Assembly: GCA_964539825.1 (NCBI GenBank)
Contig: CAZIKF010000004.1
Coordinates: forward strand, 1 to 64,000
Direction of reading: 5' to 3'
DNA: 64,000 nucleotides
Origin: CAZIKF01 sp964539825
GTDB lineage: Bacteria > Muiribacteriota > UBA6191
The position numbers and the translations under genes are program-made. Of this stretch, positions 16,231 to 25,908 are shown in pieces. The notes under the pieces were generated by a model. The model was not told where the DNA came from and did no database searches. It was given only the letters and a program-made list of their open reading frames with translations. Each line of letters starts with the position of its first letter. Position 1 is the stretch's first letter.

Positions 16231-17586
16231 CTAAATCCTCTTTCCACCGATCAGGCAAAAACCCTGCTTGACCCAATTGGTCAGTCCAATTTCCCCCAGC
16301 TCTAATTCTACCTGGCTTTCACGGGTACTTACCCTGAGGTGGGTTCGGTTCCAGTGAAGGCAGGACTCCCCTTCCCTATCCTGCCCAATGATGATCCTGT
16401 TGTGGAAATCCTTCCCTGGTTTAGGGTCTTGTGAAAGCTCATTAACATTCACTCTCCCCATGGATTGAGAGGCCTCTAAGAGCGCCTTGAGAACCTGGAG
16501 AAACTCCTTTTCTCTTCTGCTGGAAATCTCTATTCTCACTTCTATGATGAAGTGAAGAGAGGGAAGCAGTGCTGGAACATGTGAGATCCAAAAGGAGAGG
16601 ATTCCAAACAAGAAAAACGGGTGAATCGAAAATCCATCAACAGATTCAGGGTCGGGGTAAAGGTCATTTCGAAGCAGAACCAGGATGATTCGTCGCTCAA
16701 ATTCATCCTTTTGCTGCTCATCCCTCTCGTAATAGAGAAGATCATTTTCCAGGTACTTAACTTGAAACAGGTCTACCGGATCGGTGATTGTTGAATAGAA
16801 TAGCTCGGAAGGGAGAATGGTGCTAAGGTCCCCTCTTGTTCCTATCCCACAGACTCCCCCCATGGGATATGAGCCTGCCAACTCAGCATCCTCAACTCCC
16901 AGGGACGGCATTTCCCGGACCTCTTTTTTTAGTTTCGAGAGGAGTCTCGATTCTAGCCAGCTACGGGATTTCCAGCTCTTTCTCAGCCCTTCCCTCAGGG
17001 AGTCACTGCCGATTTTTCGGACCATACGAAGTTCCCTAAAATCCTCTTCAGAAAAAACGGGTCTGGCTTGTTGGTAGCCACAGATCCACGGTTCGGGGTT
17101 GAGCAGCTCAAAAAGATCCTTTCGCTCTTGAATTTTTTGAGCGCTAAGCTCAAGGTCCAGGGTCTCCTTTGAAAACTCTTTTAAAAATCCTGGAGGAATA
17201 TCCACAATTTGCTCTGGAGCGATGCGCTCAAAGAAGAGCTCAGCACAGCGACTGAAGAAGCTAAAGAAGGAACTCCCGTGAAAGGTTGCCCCTAGCTCTC
17301 GTATTTCGCGAAATTCCATGGAGTGAAGCAAAGGGCCAACCAGGCGGTCCTGGTATTGTAAATCACTCTCGATGGATGCCCTGGGAAAATTCGCGGGGAG
17401 GTCCGGGTAAAGCCATCCTAGAAAATCAAGCAGAGTTCCCGGAAGCGGTACTGCGACTCCCTTGTAGAGCAGATGTAGGTAGACTTCAAAAAAATCTTCT
17501 CGAACTGTATCGAGAGAAAAATAGGATCGGGCAAGACTGGCGCTCAACACCAGCTTCGCGTCATCAGAACTTAACACCTTAGCCAT
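16231..17586 (-). CDS. vWA-like partner of MoxR, with degenerate metal site
   Basis: Last gene of the FtsH-vWA-MoxR cluster, 3 bp after MoxR. Residues ~1-200 are helical and unrecognised. From ~235 the pattern GGVCGIGTRGDLSTILPSEL, a ...DPVDLFQVKYLENDLLYYERDE... segment, then RRIILVLLRNDLYPD matches the way vWA proteins paired with MoxR read before and at their first vWA strand. The normal DxSxS metal-binding motif is not present there (LLRNDLYPD), so metal-dependent adhesion is unlikely. vWA partners couple MoxR ATPase work to a substrate; this one may have kept only the docking role. The vWA call rests on pattern and gene position, not on an intact motif. Confidence 0.6.
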   Translation of the reverse strand: MAKVLSSDDAKLVLSASLARSYFSLDTVREDFFEVYLHLLYKGVAVPLPGTLLDFLGWLYPDLPANFPRASIESDLQYQDRLVGPLLHSMEFREIRELGATFHGSSFFSFFSRCAELFFERIAPEQIVDIPPGFLKEFSKETLDLELSAQKIQERKDLFELLNPEPWICGYQQARPVFSEEDFRELRMVRKIGSDSLREGLRKSWKSRSWLESRLLSKLKKEVREMPSLGVEDAELAGSYPMGGVCGIGTRGDLSTILPSELFYSTITDPVDLFQVKYLENDLLYYERDEQQKDEFERRIILVLLRNDLYPDPESVDGFSIHPFFLFGILSFWISHVPALLPSLHFIIEVRIEISSRREKEFLQVLKALLEASQSMGRVNVNELSQDPKPGKDFHNRIIIGQDREGESCLHWNRTHLRVSTRESQVELELGEIGLTNWVKQGFCLIGGKRI

Positions 17587-17589
17587 GGA

Positions 17590-18549
17590 CTAGGTTAGAA
17601 CCGAAGGGAGTTTTTCTTTAAGAAAATCCATCTCTTCTTCATGATTGCCAAGATGGGTAAGCAAGCTAAAATCTTCTGCCTCTACCGTACCTCCTCGCTT
17701 GATTAACGCCCTTGTTCTGAGCAGTTTGTACATTTTAAGAATCTTGCGGTCACTGAGTTCTATCTCAAAATCATGAATGATGGTTTTTAAAAGACGCTTC
17801 CACTCCAAAAAAACAGGTTCAGGGAAGAGTGGATCCCGGCCTTCCTGGCACAAGGGGGTCAAGGAATTCATCAGGTGTTCATAGAGGACCTCGAAGTCGC
17901 CCATTTCCAGGAAGGGTTCTGGGAAGCGCTGTTGCCGAAAATACCGGGACTGCTCATTTTGAAGTCCGCGCATAATTAAAAGATCCCACTGGTCTTCTGG
18001 AACCCTGGAGACCCTTACTTTGAGAATAAACCTGTCTTTGAGTGCATCTAATTCGTGATGGGTAGGAATCTCATTGGTAGCGGCAAATAGGATTTTTAGC
18101 GGTACCGGTGTAGGCTTGCCGTCCTGGTAGAATTTTTTCTCGTTGAGGATTGTTAGCATCGTGTTGAGAATGGCTGAATTAGATTTGAAAATTTCATCAA
18201 GAAACGCGATGCGGGCTTCAGGAAGTTTCCCACTGATACGGCGGAAGAATTCTCCGGCTTTCATTCGCTTCAAATCGAGTGGACCCAGAATTTCGGATGG
18301 CTCGGTGAAGCGGGTGAGCGCATATTCAAAATACTCATTCACATCCAGGCTCAGCAGCGCGGTGAACTGGCGAACCAGGTCTGATTTCCCCGTTCCGGGA
18401 GGACCCACGAAGAGTAGCGGTTCCTGGGCAACTGCCGCCACGATCATGTCGTCAATCTGATCATCACGGGCTACAAAGATAGACTTCAATGAGCTGGATA
18501 GTTCTTCGAGACTACTTAGAATATCATCCACCGCTCGAGGCTTTTTCAT
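17590..18549 (-). CDS. MoxR-type AAA+ ATPase
   Basis: AAA+ chaperone-like ATPase of 319 residues. Walker A is GPPGTGKS (residues 49-56), Walker B IAFLDEIF (~114-121), followed by ILNTMLTILNEKKF (pre-sensor helices), sensor 1 in LFAATNEIP, and the arginine-finger region LDALKDRFILKV. MoxR proteins normally act with a vWA protein, and one lies 3 bp downstream. The start overlaps the preceding 1089-residue gene by 26 bp, so translation is probably coupled. Length and motifs are typical of the RavA/MoxR branch. In this cluster it is one of two ATPases, the other being the FtsH-like protease. Confidence 0.93.
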   Translation of the reverse strand: MKKPRAVDDILSSLEELSSSLKSIFVARDDQIDDMIVAAVAQEPLLFVGPPGTGKSDLVRQFTALLSLDVNEYFEYALTRFTEPSEILGPLDLKRMKAGEFFRRISGKLPEARIAFLDEIFKSNSAILNTMLTILNEKKFYQDGKPTPVPLKILFAATNEIPTHHELDALKDRFILKVRVSRVPEDQWDLLIMRGLQNEQSRYFRQQRFPEPFLEMGDFEVLYEHLMNSLTPLCQEGRDPLFPEPVFLEWKRLLKTIIHDFEIELSDRKILKMYKLLRTRALIKRGGTVEAEDFSLLTHLGNHEEEMDFLKEKLPSVLT

Positions 18550-21500
18550 ACTCCTCCTTCAGTAAATCCGCAAATCGTTGAGAAAGGTTTTGTTTCCAGG
18601 AATGCTCGATGGCGTAGAGAACACCTTGCGCTTCCCTGGACAGGGCCTCAGTGCCGCCAGGCTGAGCAACAAGATATTCCAGAACCAGAAGCTTCGACAG
18701 GGAAAAGGAATCATTGAGGGATAAATGATCTTCAAAAATTCGTAGATTCCCAAGAATTTTTTCACAAATTAAAGAGCGAAATTCCAAACTAACCCCGTTC
18801 CAGTTTTTTAACATGCAGGCTAGTAAGTCGATTTTCTCGGGCAATGGGCAGGAGTCATAGGAAGAGAATACTTCCTCGCATAGCTCGCAGGCCAATTCTC
18901 CATCTCCCAGCGAGTCAAAGAGCCTGGAAATCAGGACCTTAACCCTGGCTCCATCACTTTGAGTTCGAACCCAGTCCAGGAGTCTGTGGGCAACTCTGTG
19001 GGACAGGTCCCTTTCCAGGACTCTTGGAAAGACTTCTAGTACTGTTGTCAGGATACTGCTTACTACTTCTGAATCCTGCACAAATGCCTGCTCCAGGATC
19101 TCAAGATATTCGCCGCTCAGTGCCTGAACCCAGTCCTGACGCTCAAACTGGCTTGAAATCACCAGCATTCTACCCAGTGCGCGCCCTCGGTCCTGGAGCA
19201 TCTGAAGTGTTGGGCAAAGTTTGTGCAGCTCGGGATAAAACTCAAAGACTGCCAGCTCTCCGACTTCTGGCAGAACGCCCAGGATGGAATGGAATATTTT
19301 GGCTCTTTCCTGGGATTGGCGTTCGCGCATCCCGGGCATGGCGGTTTTCAAATTCCTTAGATTTTGAGGGATCACCTTTTGAAGAAGATCTTCAGCACTG
19401 CGATTTTGAAATCCAGGCAGAGCGAACTCTTCCGTCTCCGGGGATGAAACGGACCCTAGCAACAGCGAGTGATCCCGTACTGTGGAGAGGTAGTATCGAT
19501 GAGCCATGGAGAGGCTTTGAAGAATCTTGGGAGGGTTAGAGGGAGAGTTCACGCCCCTTCCCTCAAGGAATTCCTGAGACCTCTGGGAATAAGTTTCGTA
19601 GAGCGCTTGATGTACTGGATGCGGAGTATTGGAAACCCTCTCCCGGGCCGCTTCCAGATTCTCCTGCATTCTGCCGGAGCTCTGCCTCAGGGCAAAACCG
19701 GCCGCGAAGACCAGGTGAAAAAGGATCCAGTCAGGGGCTTCTGTTTCCTCCTCACCCAGGCGTCCAGCCAAGAACAAATACCGATCGCTCACATCCTTGA
19801 GGGTCGACTCCGAAGGGTCCGTGGAAAAAGACAGCAGACCGGGAATAGCTCTTTGTCCGAACAGTCCCTCATCAAGCAAACGATATAGCACCCTGTCCCG
19901 GGCCCGGTATAAGAAATAAGAACCGGGTTTCAAAATCTGGTAAAAACTAACCGCCAGGTTCCAGCACCTCAACACTGGCATTTGATCCAGGAATTCCTCA
20001 AATATGGGGACATAGGAGTGCGCGAATTCCTGCAACTGCTCCGGGTCCATCCTGGATTCCTGTTTTAGAAGGTCCAGTCCAAGAATTCCCAATTCCTCCA
20101 CTTTGAGGCTTGCGGGTGAAGTTTGGTGTAGAGCCTGGACCTCGGAGCGCCCCCCTTTGCCCTGTAGTGAGCAGTGCATGATGGCCCTGGCGATCTGCGC
20201 CCGTTGCGGATTTTTTACCGAATAGCTAAGGGCGATCTCAAATAGGATACCGGCATCTGAGTAGTTTTCAGCTTCCATTTCAACCTGTGCCAGGAGGTGC
20301 CAGGGTTCCGGGTCCTGGATATAGGGATCTTCAAGAATCCTCTCTCTCATCTCGCGAACCATAGCGGCCCGGTCTTTTCCGATGATCATTTTAGCTCGAT
20401 GATCAAAGGGATCGATCTCTTCATCGGGGGGTTCTGGAACTTCCTGTCCTTGCTGGTCTCTCCCAGCGCTCATCTGCGAGGGTTGAGGGACCTGCACCCC
20501 TTCAGTTGGCGGGTAAATTCCCTCCTGTTCTTGTTTGACTTCTATACAATGTTCTTGAACCAGAATCTTAGGATCCTTGAGACAAAAGCCGTGGGAGGCA
20601 TGCAGTAGAGCCTCTGTGCTGTCTTCCAGAAGGTAGTAGACGAGCTGACTGAGATGAACGAAGTCCGCATGCTTTAGTTTCGCGGGCAGGAGATGAGAAT
20701 CTTCTTGAAAGAACACCAATCCTTCTTCCCTGCTAAAGGGTGAGAGTGCCAGGATTTGATCCAGGGGTATGGGAGGGCTTAAACAGTGGTGTAAGGGAAG
20801 AAAGATGTCTTCTCCCTTAAATAGTCTGTAAAACGACTCTCGCGCGGCGGCAGGAGGTACAGCACTGTGAGATACTCCGCGCGATTTTTTAAGCAGAAAT
20901 CCAGGGATCGGCTCGCTGAGGCAATAGAGCAAAAAAGCCTCATGCTGCCTGGCGGAGAGGTGTGATATCCACTCCTCAAGGCGGCCTTTATCCTCAGCGC
21001 GGTAATACCATAACTCAGGTTCATCCAATCCTGCCTTCGTGGATGGTATCAGGTGAACTTCAATTTCGATCCTGGGGACTTCTTGAACACTTTTTTCACA
21101 AAGCTGTGTGGGTTCAATATGAAAGGAAACAGATTCAAGCACCGGTTGGAAAGCAGCCTCTTTTAGGACATGAATTTCTTCTCGAAAGACAAGCGCGTCC
21201 CCAAGCTCACTCGACCACCAGCGTGACATGGGATGGGTGCTATCCATGGGGTAGTAAATTCCGAAGGAATCCTTCCAGAATATTTTCCCTCCATACTCCT
21301 CCTCAATTTTGAGCAGCAGCATTCTGGGAGCTGCCGGGATTTGCAGGAGAATTCTATCTGTGCCTTCAGTTTGGTAATGCAGGTAGCTTAACCTGAACAG
21401 CCCCAGTGAATAGCAGTCGCGCACGATTCTCTCAAAGCGATCCTGGGTAATCCAAGCATAATGGTGATCTTGTTTGGCCCTGAAAGAATCCCATTTCACC

Positions 21501-21793
21501 AGGGTCCAAAGAGATGTTTCCACTCCATTTTGAGCTTGAAGATTAACTTTGGAGCCATCCTCGAATTTGACCTTCTGAGCCCGTTCAATTCCAAGTTCAG
21601 TGCACTCGAGCAGGAAGGATTTTGCCTGCGCTTCTTCAAACGCAGATGAATCTAAGACGACTAACTCCGGTTCGCCATGATAAAGGGTCACCCTTTCCAT
21701 CATGAGGCTGGGTACGACCGCGACAAAGACCGCCATCTGTCGATGTCGGTCCTTAAGATTTGAGAATCGAAAGCAGACTCTTTTTTCGGCCAC
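18524..21793 (-). CDS. Large ternary-system protein of unknown function (alpha/beta front, helical-repeat back)
   Basis: 1089 residues, GTG start with GGGGAG nine bases upstream. Residues ~1-430 are an alpha/beta region rich in aromatic residues with no motif I recognise. An acidic, proline-rich linker spans ~430-480. From ~480 to the end it is helical, with TPR-like pairs such as DPEPWHLLAQVEMEAENYSDA and repeated Leu/Arg-rich helices, a probable protein-binding solenoid. No catalytic motif, signal peptide or membrane span is seen. Placed between the FtsH-like gene and MoxR, it is probably the large adaptor or sensor subunit that such MoxR/vWA systems carry as a third partner. That role is inferred from position only. 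Confidence 0.7.
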   Translation of the reverse strand: MAEKRVCFRFSNLKDRHRQMAVFVAVVPSLMMERVTLYHGEPELVVLDSSAFEEAQAKSFLLECTELGIERAQKVKFEDGSKVNLQAQNGVETSLWTLVKWDSFRAKQDHHYAWITQDRFERIVRDCYSLGLFRLSYLHYQTEGTDRILLQIPAAPRMLLLKIEEEYGGKIFWKDSFGIYYPMDSTHPMSRWWSSELGDALVFREEIHVLKEAAFQPVLESVSFHIEPTQLCEKSVQEVPRIEIEVHLIPSTKAGLDEPELWYYRAEDKGRLEEWISHLSARQHEAFLLYCLSEPIPGFLLKKSRGVSHSAVPPAAARESFYRLFKGEDIFLPLHHCLSPPIPLDQILALSPFSREEGLVFFQEDSHLLPAKLKHADFVHLSQLVYYLLEDSTEALLHASHGFCLKDPKILVQEHCIEVKQEQEGIYPPTEGVQVPQPSQMSAGRDQQGQEVPEPPDEEIDPFDHRAKMIIGKDRAAMVREMRERILEDPYIQDPEPWHLLAQVEMEAENYSDAGILFEIALSYSVKNPQRAQIARAIMHCSLQGKGGRSEVQALHQTSPASLKVEELGILGLDLLKQESRMDPEQLQEFAHSYVPIFEEFLDQMPVLRCWNLAVSFYQILKPGSYFLYRARDRVLYRLLDEGLFGQRAIPGLLSFSTDPSESTLKDVSDRYLFLAGRLGEEETEAPDWILFHLVFAAGFALRQSSGRMQENLEAARERVSNTPHPVHQALYETYSQRSQEFLEGRGVNSPSNPPKILQSLSMAHRYYLSTVRDHSLLLGSVSSPETEEFALPGFQNRSAEDLLQKVIPQNLRNLKTAMPGMRERQSQERAKIFHSILGVLPEVGELAVFEFYPELHKLCPTLQMLQDRGRALGRMLVISSQFERQDWVQALSGEYLEILEQAFVQDSEVVSSILTTVLEVFPRVLERDLSHRVAHRLLDWVRTQSDGARVKVLISRLFDSLGDGELACELCEEVFSSYDSCPLPEKIDLLACMLKNWNGVSLEFRSLICEKILGNLRIFEDHLSLNDSFSLSKLLVLEYLVAQPGGTEALSREAQGVLYAIEHSWKQNLSQRFADLLKEEYEKASSGG

Positions 21794-21815
21794 GCCAATT
21801 GCTCCCCGCTATCTT

Positions 21816-22088
21816 TTATTCCTTTAGTGCTTCAGGTAGTGGCTGGTCTGATTTCTGGTCCAATCCTTCCCCATCGGGTTCAAAGGAAGACGGAGGCTCT
21901 CGTTGAATATTCAAATCCGGGTTATCCGCGAAGGCCTGGTCTTCGCCGCCCAGAATTTTTTGGATCAATCGACGATGCTCTTCTTCATGTTCAAAGGGTA
22001 AACGATCCCCATCGGATTCATAATCAACGCGCAGTTCTTGCAGGCCTGTCTTTGAATCTTTTACGAGCCTGAGAATGAGTTTGGACAT
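21816..22088 (-). CDS. Small acidic protein of the FtsH/MoxR cluster (DUF2997-like?)
   Basis: 90 residues, starting 3 bp after the FtsH-like gene stop and ending 22 bp before the 1089-residue gene, so certainly within the operon. The first ~48 residues (MSKLILRLVKDSKTG, EHEEEHRRLIQKILG) look like a short beta-alpha domain, somewhat like the DUF2997 proteins that accompany AAA+ genes in other bacteria. The rest is an acidic, Pro-rich tail, probably disordered. Function unknown; a ubiquitin-like or adaptor role for the AAA+ protease would be a guess. Confidence 0.65.
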   Translation of the reverse strand: MSKLILRLVKDSKTGLQELRVDYESDGDRLPFEHEEEHRRLIQKILGGEDQAFADNPDLNIQREPPSSFEPDGEGLDQKSDQPLPEALKE

Positions 22089-22091
22089 GAC

Positions 22092-24206
22092 CTATTCCCC
22101 CTGGCTCCCTTTATCATTCGCCGTGCCTTTTAGATTCCATTGAATAGGAGTAGCGGCTACTATTTGATCAATTCTTTCCCTCTCCAGCACTTTCTCCTCG
22201 ACCAGCGCCTTCGCGATCTCATCCAAGAGACTACGGTTCCTGGATAAGATTTCCCTCGACTGCAGCCTGGCACTCTCCAGAATCTTGGAGATCGCGTGAT
22301 CTTTGAGCCTTTCTGTCTCTGAGCTCAGTCCCTTCTCAGTTTCCACGCGGACTCCAAATGCTTCCGACATTCCAAGTCTCGTCACCATGTCTTCCACCAG
22401 CAGGTTTGCATGAAAAATATCATTCTCTGAGCCTATCGAGAGGTCTTGGAATACCAGTAACTCCGCTTCTCTTCCACCCATGAGGACGATGAGATCGGCT
22501 AAAATCTGTCTGCGGGTCAGGATGTATTTATTCTTGCGTTCCTTTTGCTTCAAATAACCCAGGGCATCCGCAAAATCCGAATCCACGGAGACTCTCTCCA
22601 CCGGGCTGGCATCCTTCAATGCCAGGGCAGTCACGGTGTGTCCTGCTTCGTGTATGGCAATGACACGACGTTCTTCCCCGGTGAGTGAAACCTTACTTTC
22701 CCCACCCCGCAGGGAGAGATAGAGATCTTGCCTGGTAAATTGAGAGCGCTTCTCCCGAATCTGTATGCGCTTGAGATAGCGCATCGCGCTATAGAGATGG
22801 TCTCCACTCATGGAGGAGCCAGTCACTGGATCGGTCATTTCACCTGACTTGGTGACCAGGTAGGAAAGTTCTTCAGGGGAGAGTTTTAGAGAAAGTTTTT
22901 GATTATAAATCTCCAGGATGCTAGCCCTGTCCTTTTCGTCAGGATAGGGAATTTCCATCTTGAGTTCGAAACGGCCCGGGCGTAGAAGGGCCGGGTCCAG
23001 GGATGAGAGGAAATTGGTTGTACCGATGACGAATACCAATTCCTCCTTGCGGAATCCATCCATTTCCGTGAGGAGTTGATTCACCATGGAATGATGGACC
23101 TGGGCACCGCTCATCTGGGCCCTGGATCCGGCAAAGGAATCAATTTCATCAAAGACGATTAGAGAGGGAGCGGATTGGCGTGCCCGGTAAAAAACTTTTC
23201 TCAAATTCTCCTCGGACTGTCCCACCCACATGGATTTCAGTTCGGGACCGGAGACGATCTGAATCGTGGCGTTCAGGGAACATGCCATTGCTTTGGCAAA
23301 AAAGGTCTTTCCGGTTCCCGGGGGACCGTGGAAAATAATTCCCCTGGGAATCATGGTATCGATACTGGAGAGTTCATCCTCATCACTCAATTCATCGCGG
23401 TGCCGAATCAACTCCAGGATTTCCTTTTGAATCCGCTCCTTTACCCCGTCGTAACCCCCCAGGTCTTTCTCGAAATCGACCCTCGGTATCTCGACGTCTG
23501 ATTCCACCGTGACCTCTCTTAACTGCGCGATGACCCTGCTGGAGTCCTGGGGTAAATCAACTCCTTCCACCCTGCTCATGACTTGTCTGAGTCTTACCGG
23601 GTTGAGACCGGACACATATTGATACAGCTTCTGAAACGCGAAACCTGCGGGGAACTTTCGAGCCTCCCTTTCTAAAATCAGGTTGGGGAGCCTTGAGCGA
23701 TCAATCCCCAAGAGCTTTCGTCTGGCTGGAAAAAGGCGTTCAATCACGGCGGAGAAGCGAAACGCCGGATCCTGAAAGGCCAGGTAAGTCAGCTTGGGAT
23801 TTTCATATAGGAGCGGGATCACTTCTCGAGCTTCTGTGGTGATTCCGCCCTGTTCGGTCTGGGAAACCAGGAGATCAAGATGGGGTATTACAAGGATCTT
23901 TCGATCGGTAGCGTTTCGAACCCAATAGGTGATTTGATCAATCATGGTGCGTAACAGCCCATGGGAAGTTCCCTCACCGCTCGGGGGTTTACGACCATCA
24001 AGGTACTCGGTGGAGATTCCGCTATCCTTCAGTGCATCGCGAAGGTGCATATAGACAAAGGGGATAAGCTGCTTCTCACATTCGATCAGAACGGAACTCT
24101 GGGCTTGAAGCTTGGATCTGCACCAGTAGAGGTCCCTGCCGTAGGCAACTTCAAGCGCTTGACGCTCACTAAGCTCAGTAGGAAACTGATTCAATCGGTC
24201 ACTCAT
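22092..24206 (-). CDS. Soluble FtsH-like AAA+ zinc protease
   Basis: 704 residues. Residues ~20-235 look like a degenerate AAA module (ILVIPHLDLL resembles a Walker B strand; no P-loop). Residues ~245-500 are a complete AAA+ domain: Walker A GPPGTGKT (294-301), Walker B VFDEID (351-356), and the second region of homology LLRPGRFELKMEI. Residues ~505-690 are an M41-type peptidase with zinc site HEAGH (519-523) and the third ligand Asp in GSENDIFHA (~596). Unlike true FtsH there are no N-terminal transmembrane helices, so it would act in the cytoplasm on proteins presented by its neighbours. It shares the operon with MoxR and a vWA-like gene, the defining trio of the predicted FtsH-vWA-MoxR conflict systems. 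Not the housekeeping FtsH. Confidence 0.9.
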   Translation of the reverse strand: MSDRLNQFPTELSERQALEVAYGRDLYWCRSKLQAQSSVLIECEKQLIPFVYMHLRDALKDSGISTEYLDGRKPPSGEGTSHGLLRTMIDQITYWVRNATDRKILVIPHLDLLVSQTEQGGITTEAREVIPLLYENPKLTYLAFQDPAFRFSAVIERLFPARRKLLGIDRSRLPNLILEREARKFPAGFAFQKLYQYVSGLNPVRLRQVMSRVEGVDLPQDSSRVIAQLREVTVESDVEIPRVDFEKDLGGYDGVKERIQKEILELIRHRDELSDEDELSSIDTMIPRGIIFHGPPGTGKTFFAKAMACSLNATIQIVSGPELKSMWVGQSEENLRKVFYRARQSAPSLIVFDEIDSFAGSRAQMSGAQVHHSMVNQLLTEMDGFRKEELVFVIGTTNFLSSLDPALLRPGRFELKMEIPYPDEKDRASILEIYNQKLSLKLSPEELSYLVTKSGEMTDPVTGSSMSGDHLYSAMRYLKRIQIREKRSQFTRQDLYLSLRGGESKVSLTGEERRVIAIHEAGHTVTALALKDASPVERVSVDSDFADALGYLKQKERKNKYILTRRQILADLIVLMGGREAELLVFQDLSIGSENDIFHANLLVEDMVTRLGMSEAFGVRVETEKGLSSETERLKDHAISKILESARLQSREILSRNRSLLDEIAKALVEEKVLERERIDQIVAATPIQWNLKGTANDKGSQGE

Positions 24207-24243
24207 ACTGATTCGTTCTTAAACTTCCATTGTTTCCAAATGA

Positions 24244-24816
24244 CTACACCTTCACCCTGATGACAATCTCTCCAGAGTTCTCTTCAATAGCCTCTATTTC
24301 ACCCAATGCGGCCGCTTTGAGTTTTAAGGCATTCATATGGGTTTGCTCTACCGCGGCTTGAAGCTCATTTTCCAAGGTGTTGAGAATTTCATCACGGGAC
24401 TGGTTCAGTTCCTTGAGAAGTTCAGTTTCCTTACGATTTCGCGCCGTATTCATTCTACGATCAAGATTCTCCTTTGCCTGGTCCTGAGCGTTTTGTCTGG
24501 CCTTATCCTCAAGATCTGTAACTTCGTAAACCTCAACCTCTTCATCAAAGGATGCCTCTACCTCTTCTTCGCGATCATAGATAATGGAAAGGAGAAGCGT
24601 GATGGGATCGAGTTCAAGTCTCCAATGCCCCTCTTCTTTAGAACTCTTATGTTCTGAGCCCTTCCATCCAAGCTCAGCCAATTCAGCGCAAAGCAGGTCT
24701 CCCATCTCACTCTCCGGGAGGATTTTCAAAAGGTTAACCTTCCGCTTCCATTCCCGATTCAAGGAGATGGTCTCACTCACTGATTCTTTGACCCGGATAC
24801 GGTATGTCTGGCTCAT
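24244..24816 (-). CDS. Coiled-coil protein of the FtsH/MoxR cluster
   Basis: 190 residues, 3 bp after the 362-residue gene and 37 bp before the FtsH-like gene. The N-terminal ~90 residues form a beta-rich domain (MSQTYRIRVKESVSETIS..., WRLELDPITLLLSIIYD). Residues ~100-165 are a long charged helix predicted to form a coiled coil (KARQNAQDQAKENLDRRM...), and the end is a beta-strand pair (IVIRVKV). The N and C strands both read xIRVK, suggesting that the chain closes on itself around the coiled coil. I do not recognise the family. Position suggests a fixed component of the FtsH ternary system. Confidence 0.7.
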   Translation of the reverse strand: MSQTYRIRVKESVSETISLNREWKRKVNLLKILPESEMGDLLCAELAELGWKGSEHKSSKEEGHWRLELDPITLLLSIIYDREEEVEASFDEEVEVYEVTDLEDKARQNAQDQAKENLDRRMNTARNRKETELLKELNQSRDEILNTLENELQAAVEQTHMNALKLKAAALGEIEAIEENSGEIVIRVKV

Positions 24817-24819
24817 ACT

Positions 24820-25908
24820 TCAAGAGTATAGGACTGGATCATCATATTTTACCAATTTTGCTTTCATTACCGACTCTATTGGACTCCAGCGATTTTCAAA
24901 TACTCTTAATCCCCATTGAGCGAGTTCAAATTCCTCATCAACATAGGAATAGGACTGTAATTTGGTTCGAATTTTATCCACCCGGCCCAGGTATCCTCCA
25001 AAAACCTGGTAAACCTGAAGATCAAGGTTCAGCGTCTCTTCCCCTTTGGGGCTCGAGCCCTGCTTTTTTCTTTGTGAATCAGTTAGGAGTCGATCAAAGA
25101 CCCTCTCTTGCAGTAGGATCTGTCCAATCCCCAGATAGTGCTCAAGGTATCTAAAGCCACCACTATCCATGTTCTCGCCATACAGAGAGTTGAGTTTAAG
25201 CTCCAGCCCTTTAAGAGTTCGAATCAACTCCTGTTCTGAGGTAAATTCAAGGTCTTTGCACCACAGACGGAAGGACTCCGGAACCACTTCATAGAGAGCT
25301 TCAGAATAAAGTTTTTCCTCCGGTTCCAGTGTTTTGACCGGGGTAAGCGAACCCAGGAATTCCGGCGCCAGGAAAAGGGAGCACAAACCCATTTCCTCGT
25401 ACCCTCTCGGAAGGCACTTCAAGAGAAGTGATTGTCGGAAAAGAAGAAAGTCCTTAAGAAAGCAAAAAATCAGAATGCGGTCCGCGGCCCCGCAGGTGAT
25501 GGGTTGATCGTGGATAGAATCCGTGGGATCGGAATAATAGACTTCGATGAGTCGAAACCAAAATGCCAGAATGAACCTGCTAAAGCATTTTGGAAAAGAG
25601 TTCATTTCCCATACTCTCCCCAATTTGAATTGAACCCCTTGCTGGTAGGGTCGGATTTGCCAGCCTCCTGATTCCATCAGGTTTTTGAACAGATAATTTC
25701 TCAGGATGTCTTCCACTCCATCCACAAAGGTTGGGCTAAAGGTGAGAGATTCCTTTATTTTTCCCCCGGGCATTCCCTGAAGAATCTCCGTAGAGGTATA
25801 GGGAAGCAGTTCAGGATTGATCTCCGAGAACCCGAGGCGGTATTCCCGGTGAGTGACTCGGATGAGAAACCTGAGTAAATCAGATTCTCGGGAATGCGGG
25901 GAATCCAT
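24820..25908 (-). CDS. Unrecognised helical protein of the FtsH/MoxR cluster
   Basis: 362 residues, mostly alpha-helical, Leu/Phe/Tyr-rich and soluble. It contains a hydrophobic patch (FSRFILAFWFRLIEVYY) that is more likely a buried helix than a membrane span. No catalytic motif is visible. It overlaps the radical-SAM gene by 29 bp at its start and is 3 bp from the next gene, so it is translationally tied to both. Function unknown; its constant place between the radical-SAM enzyme and the protease suggests substrate or adaptor. Confidence 0.7.
   Translation of the reverse strand: MDSPHSRESDLLRFLIRVTHREYRLGFSEINPELLPYTSTEILQGMPGGKIKESLTFSPTFVDGVEDILRNYLFKNLMESGGWQIRPYQQGVQFKLGRVWEMNSFPKCFSRFILAFWFRLIEVYYSDPTDSIHDQPITCGAADRILIFCFLKDFLLFRQSLLLKCLPRGYEEMGLCSLFLAPEFLGSLTPVKTLEPEEKLYSEALYEVVPESFRLWCKDLEFTSEQELIRTLKGLELKLNSLYGENMDSGGFRYLEHYLGIGQILLQERVFDRLLTDSQRKKQGSSPKGEETLNLDLQVYQVFGGYLGRVDKIRTKLQSYSYVDEEFELAQWGLRVFENRWSPIESVMKAKLVKYDDPVLYS

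Noticed and set aside
18961..18985. tRNA-like GTTCGAA sequences (also near 23925 and 33927)
   Set aside because: They lie inside solid reading frames, and no cloverleaf can be drawn around them.
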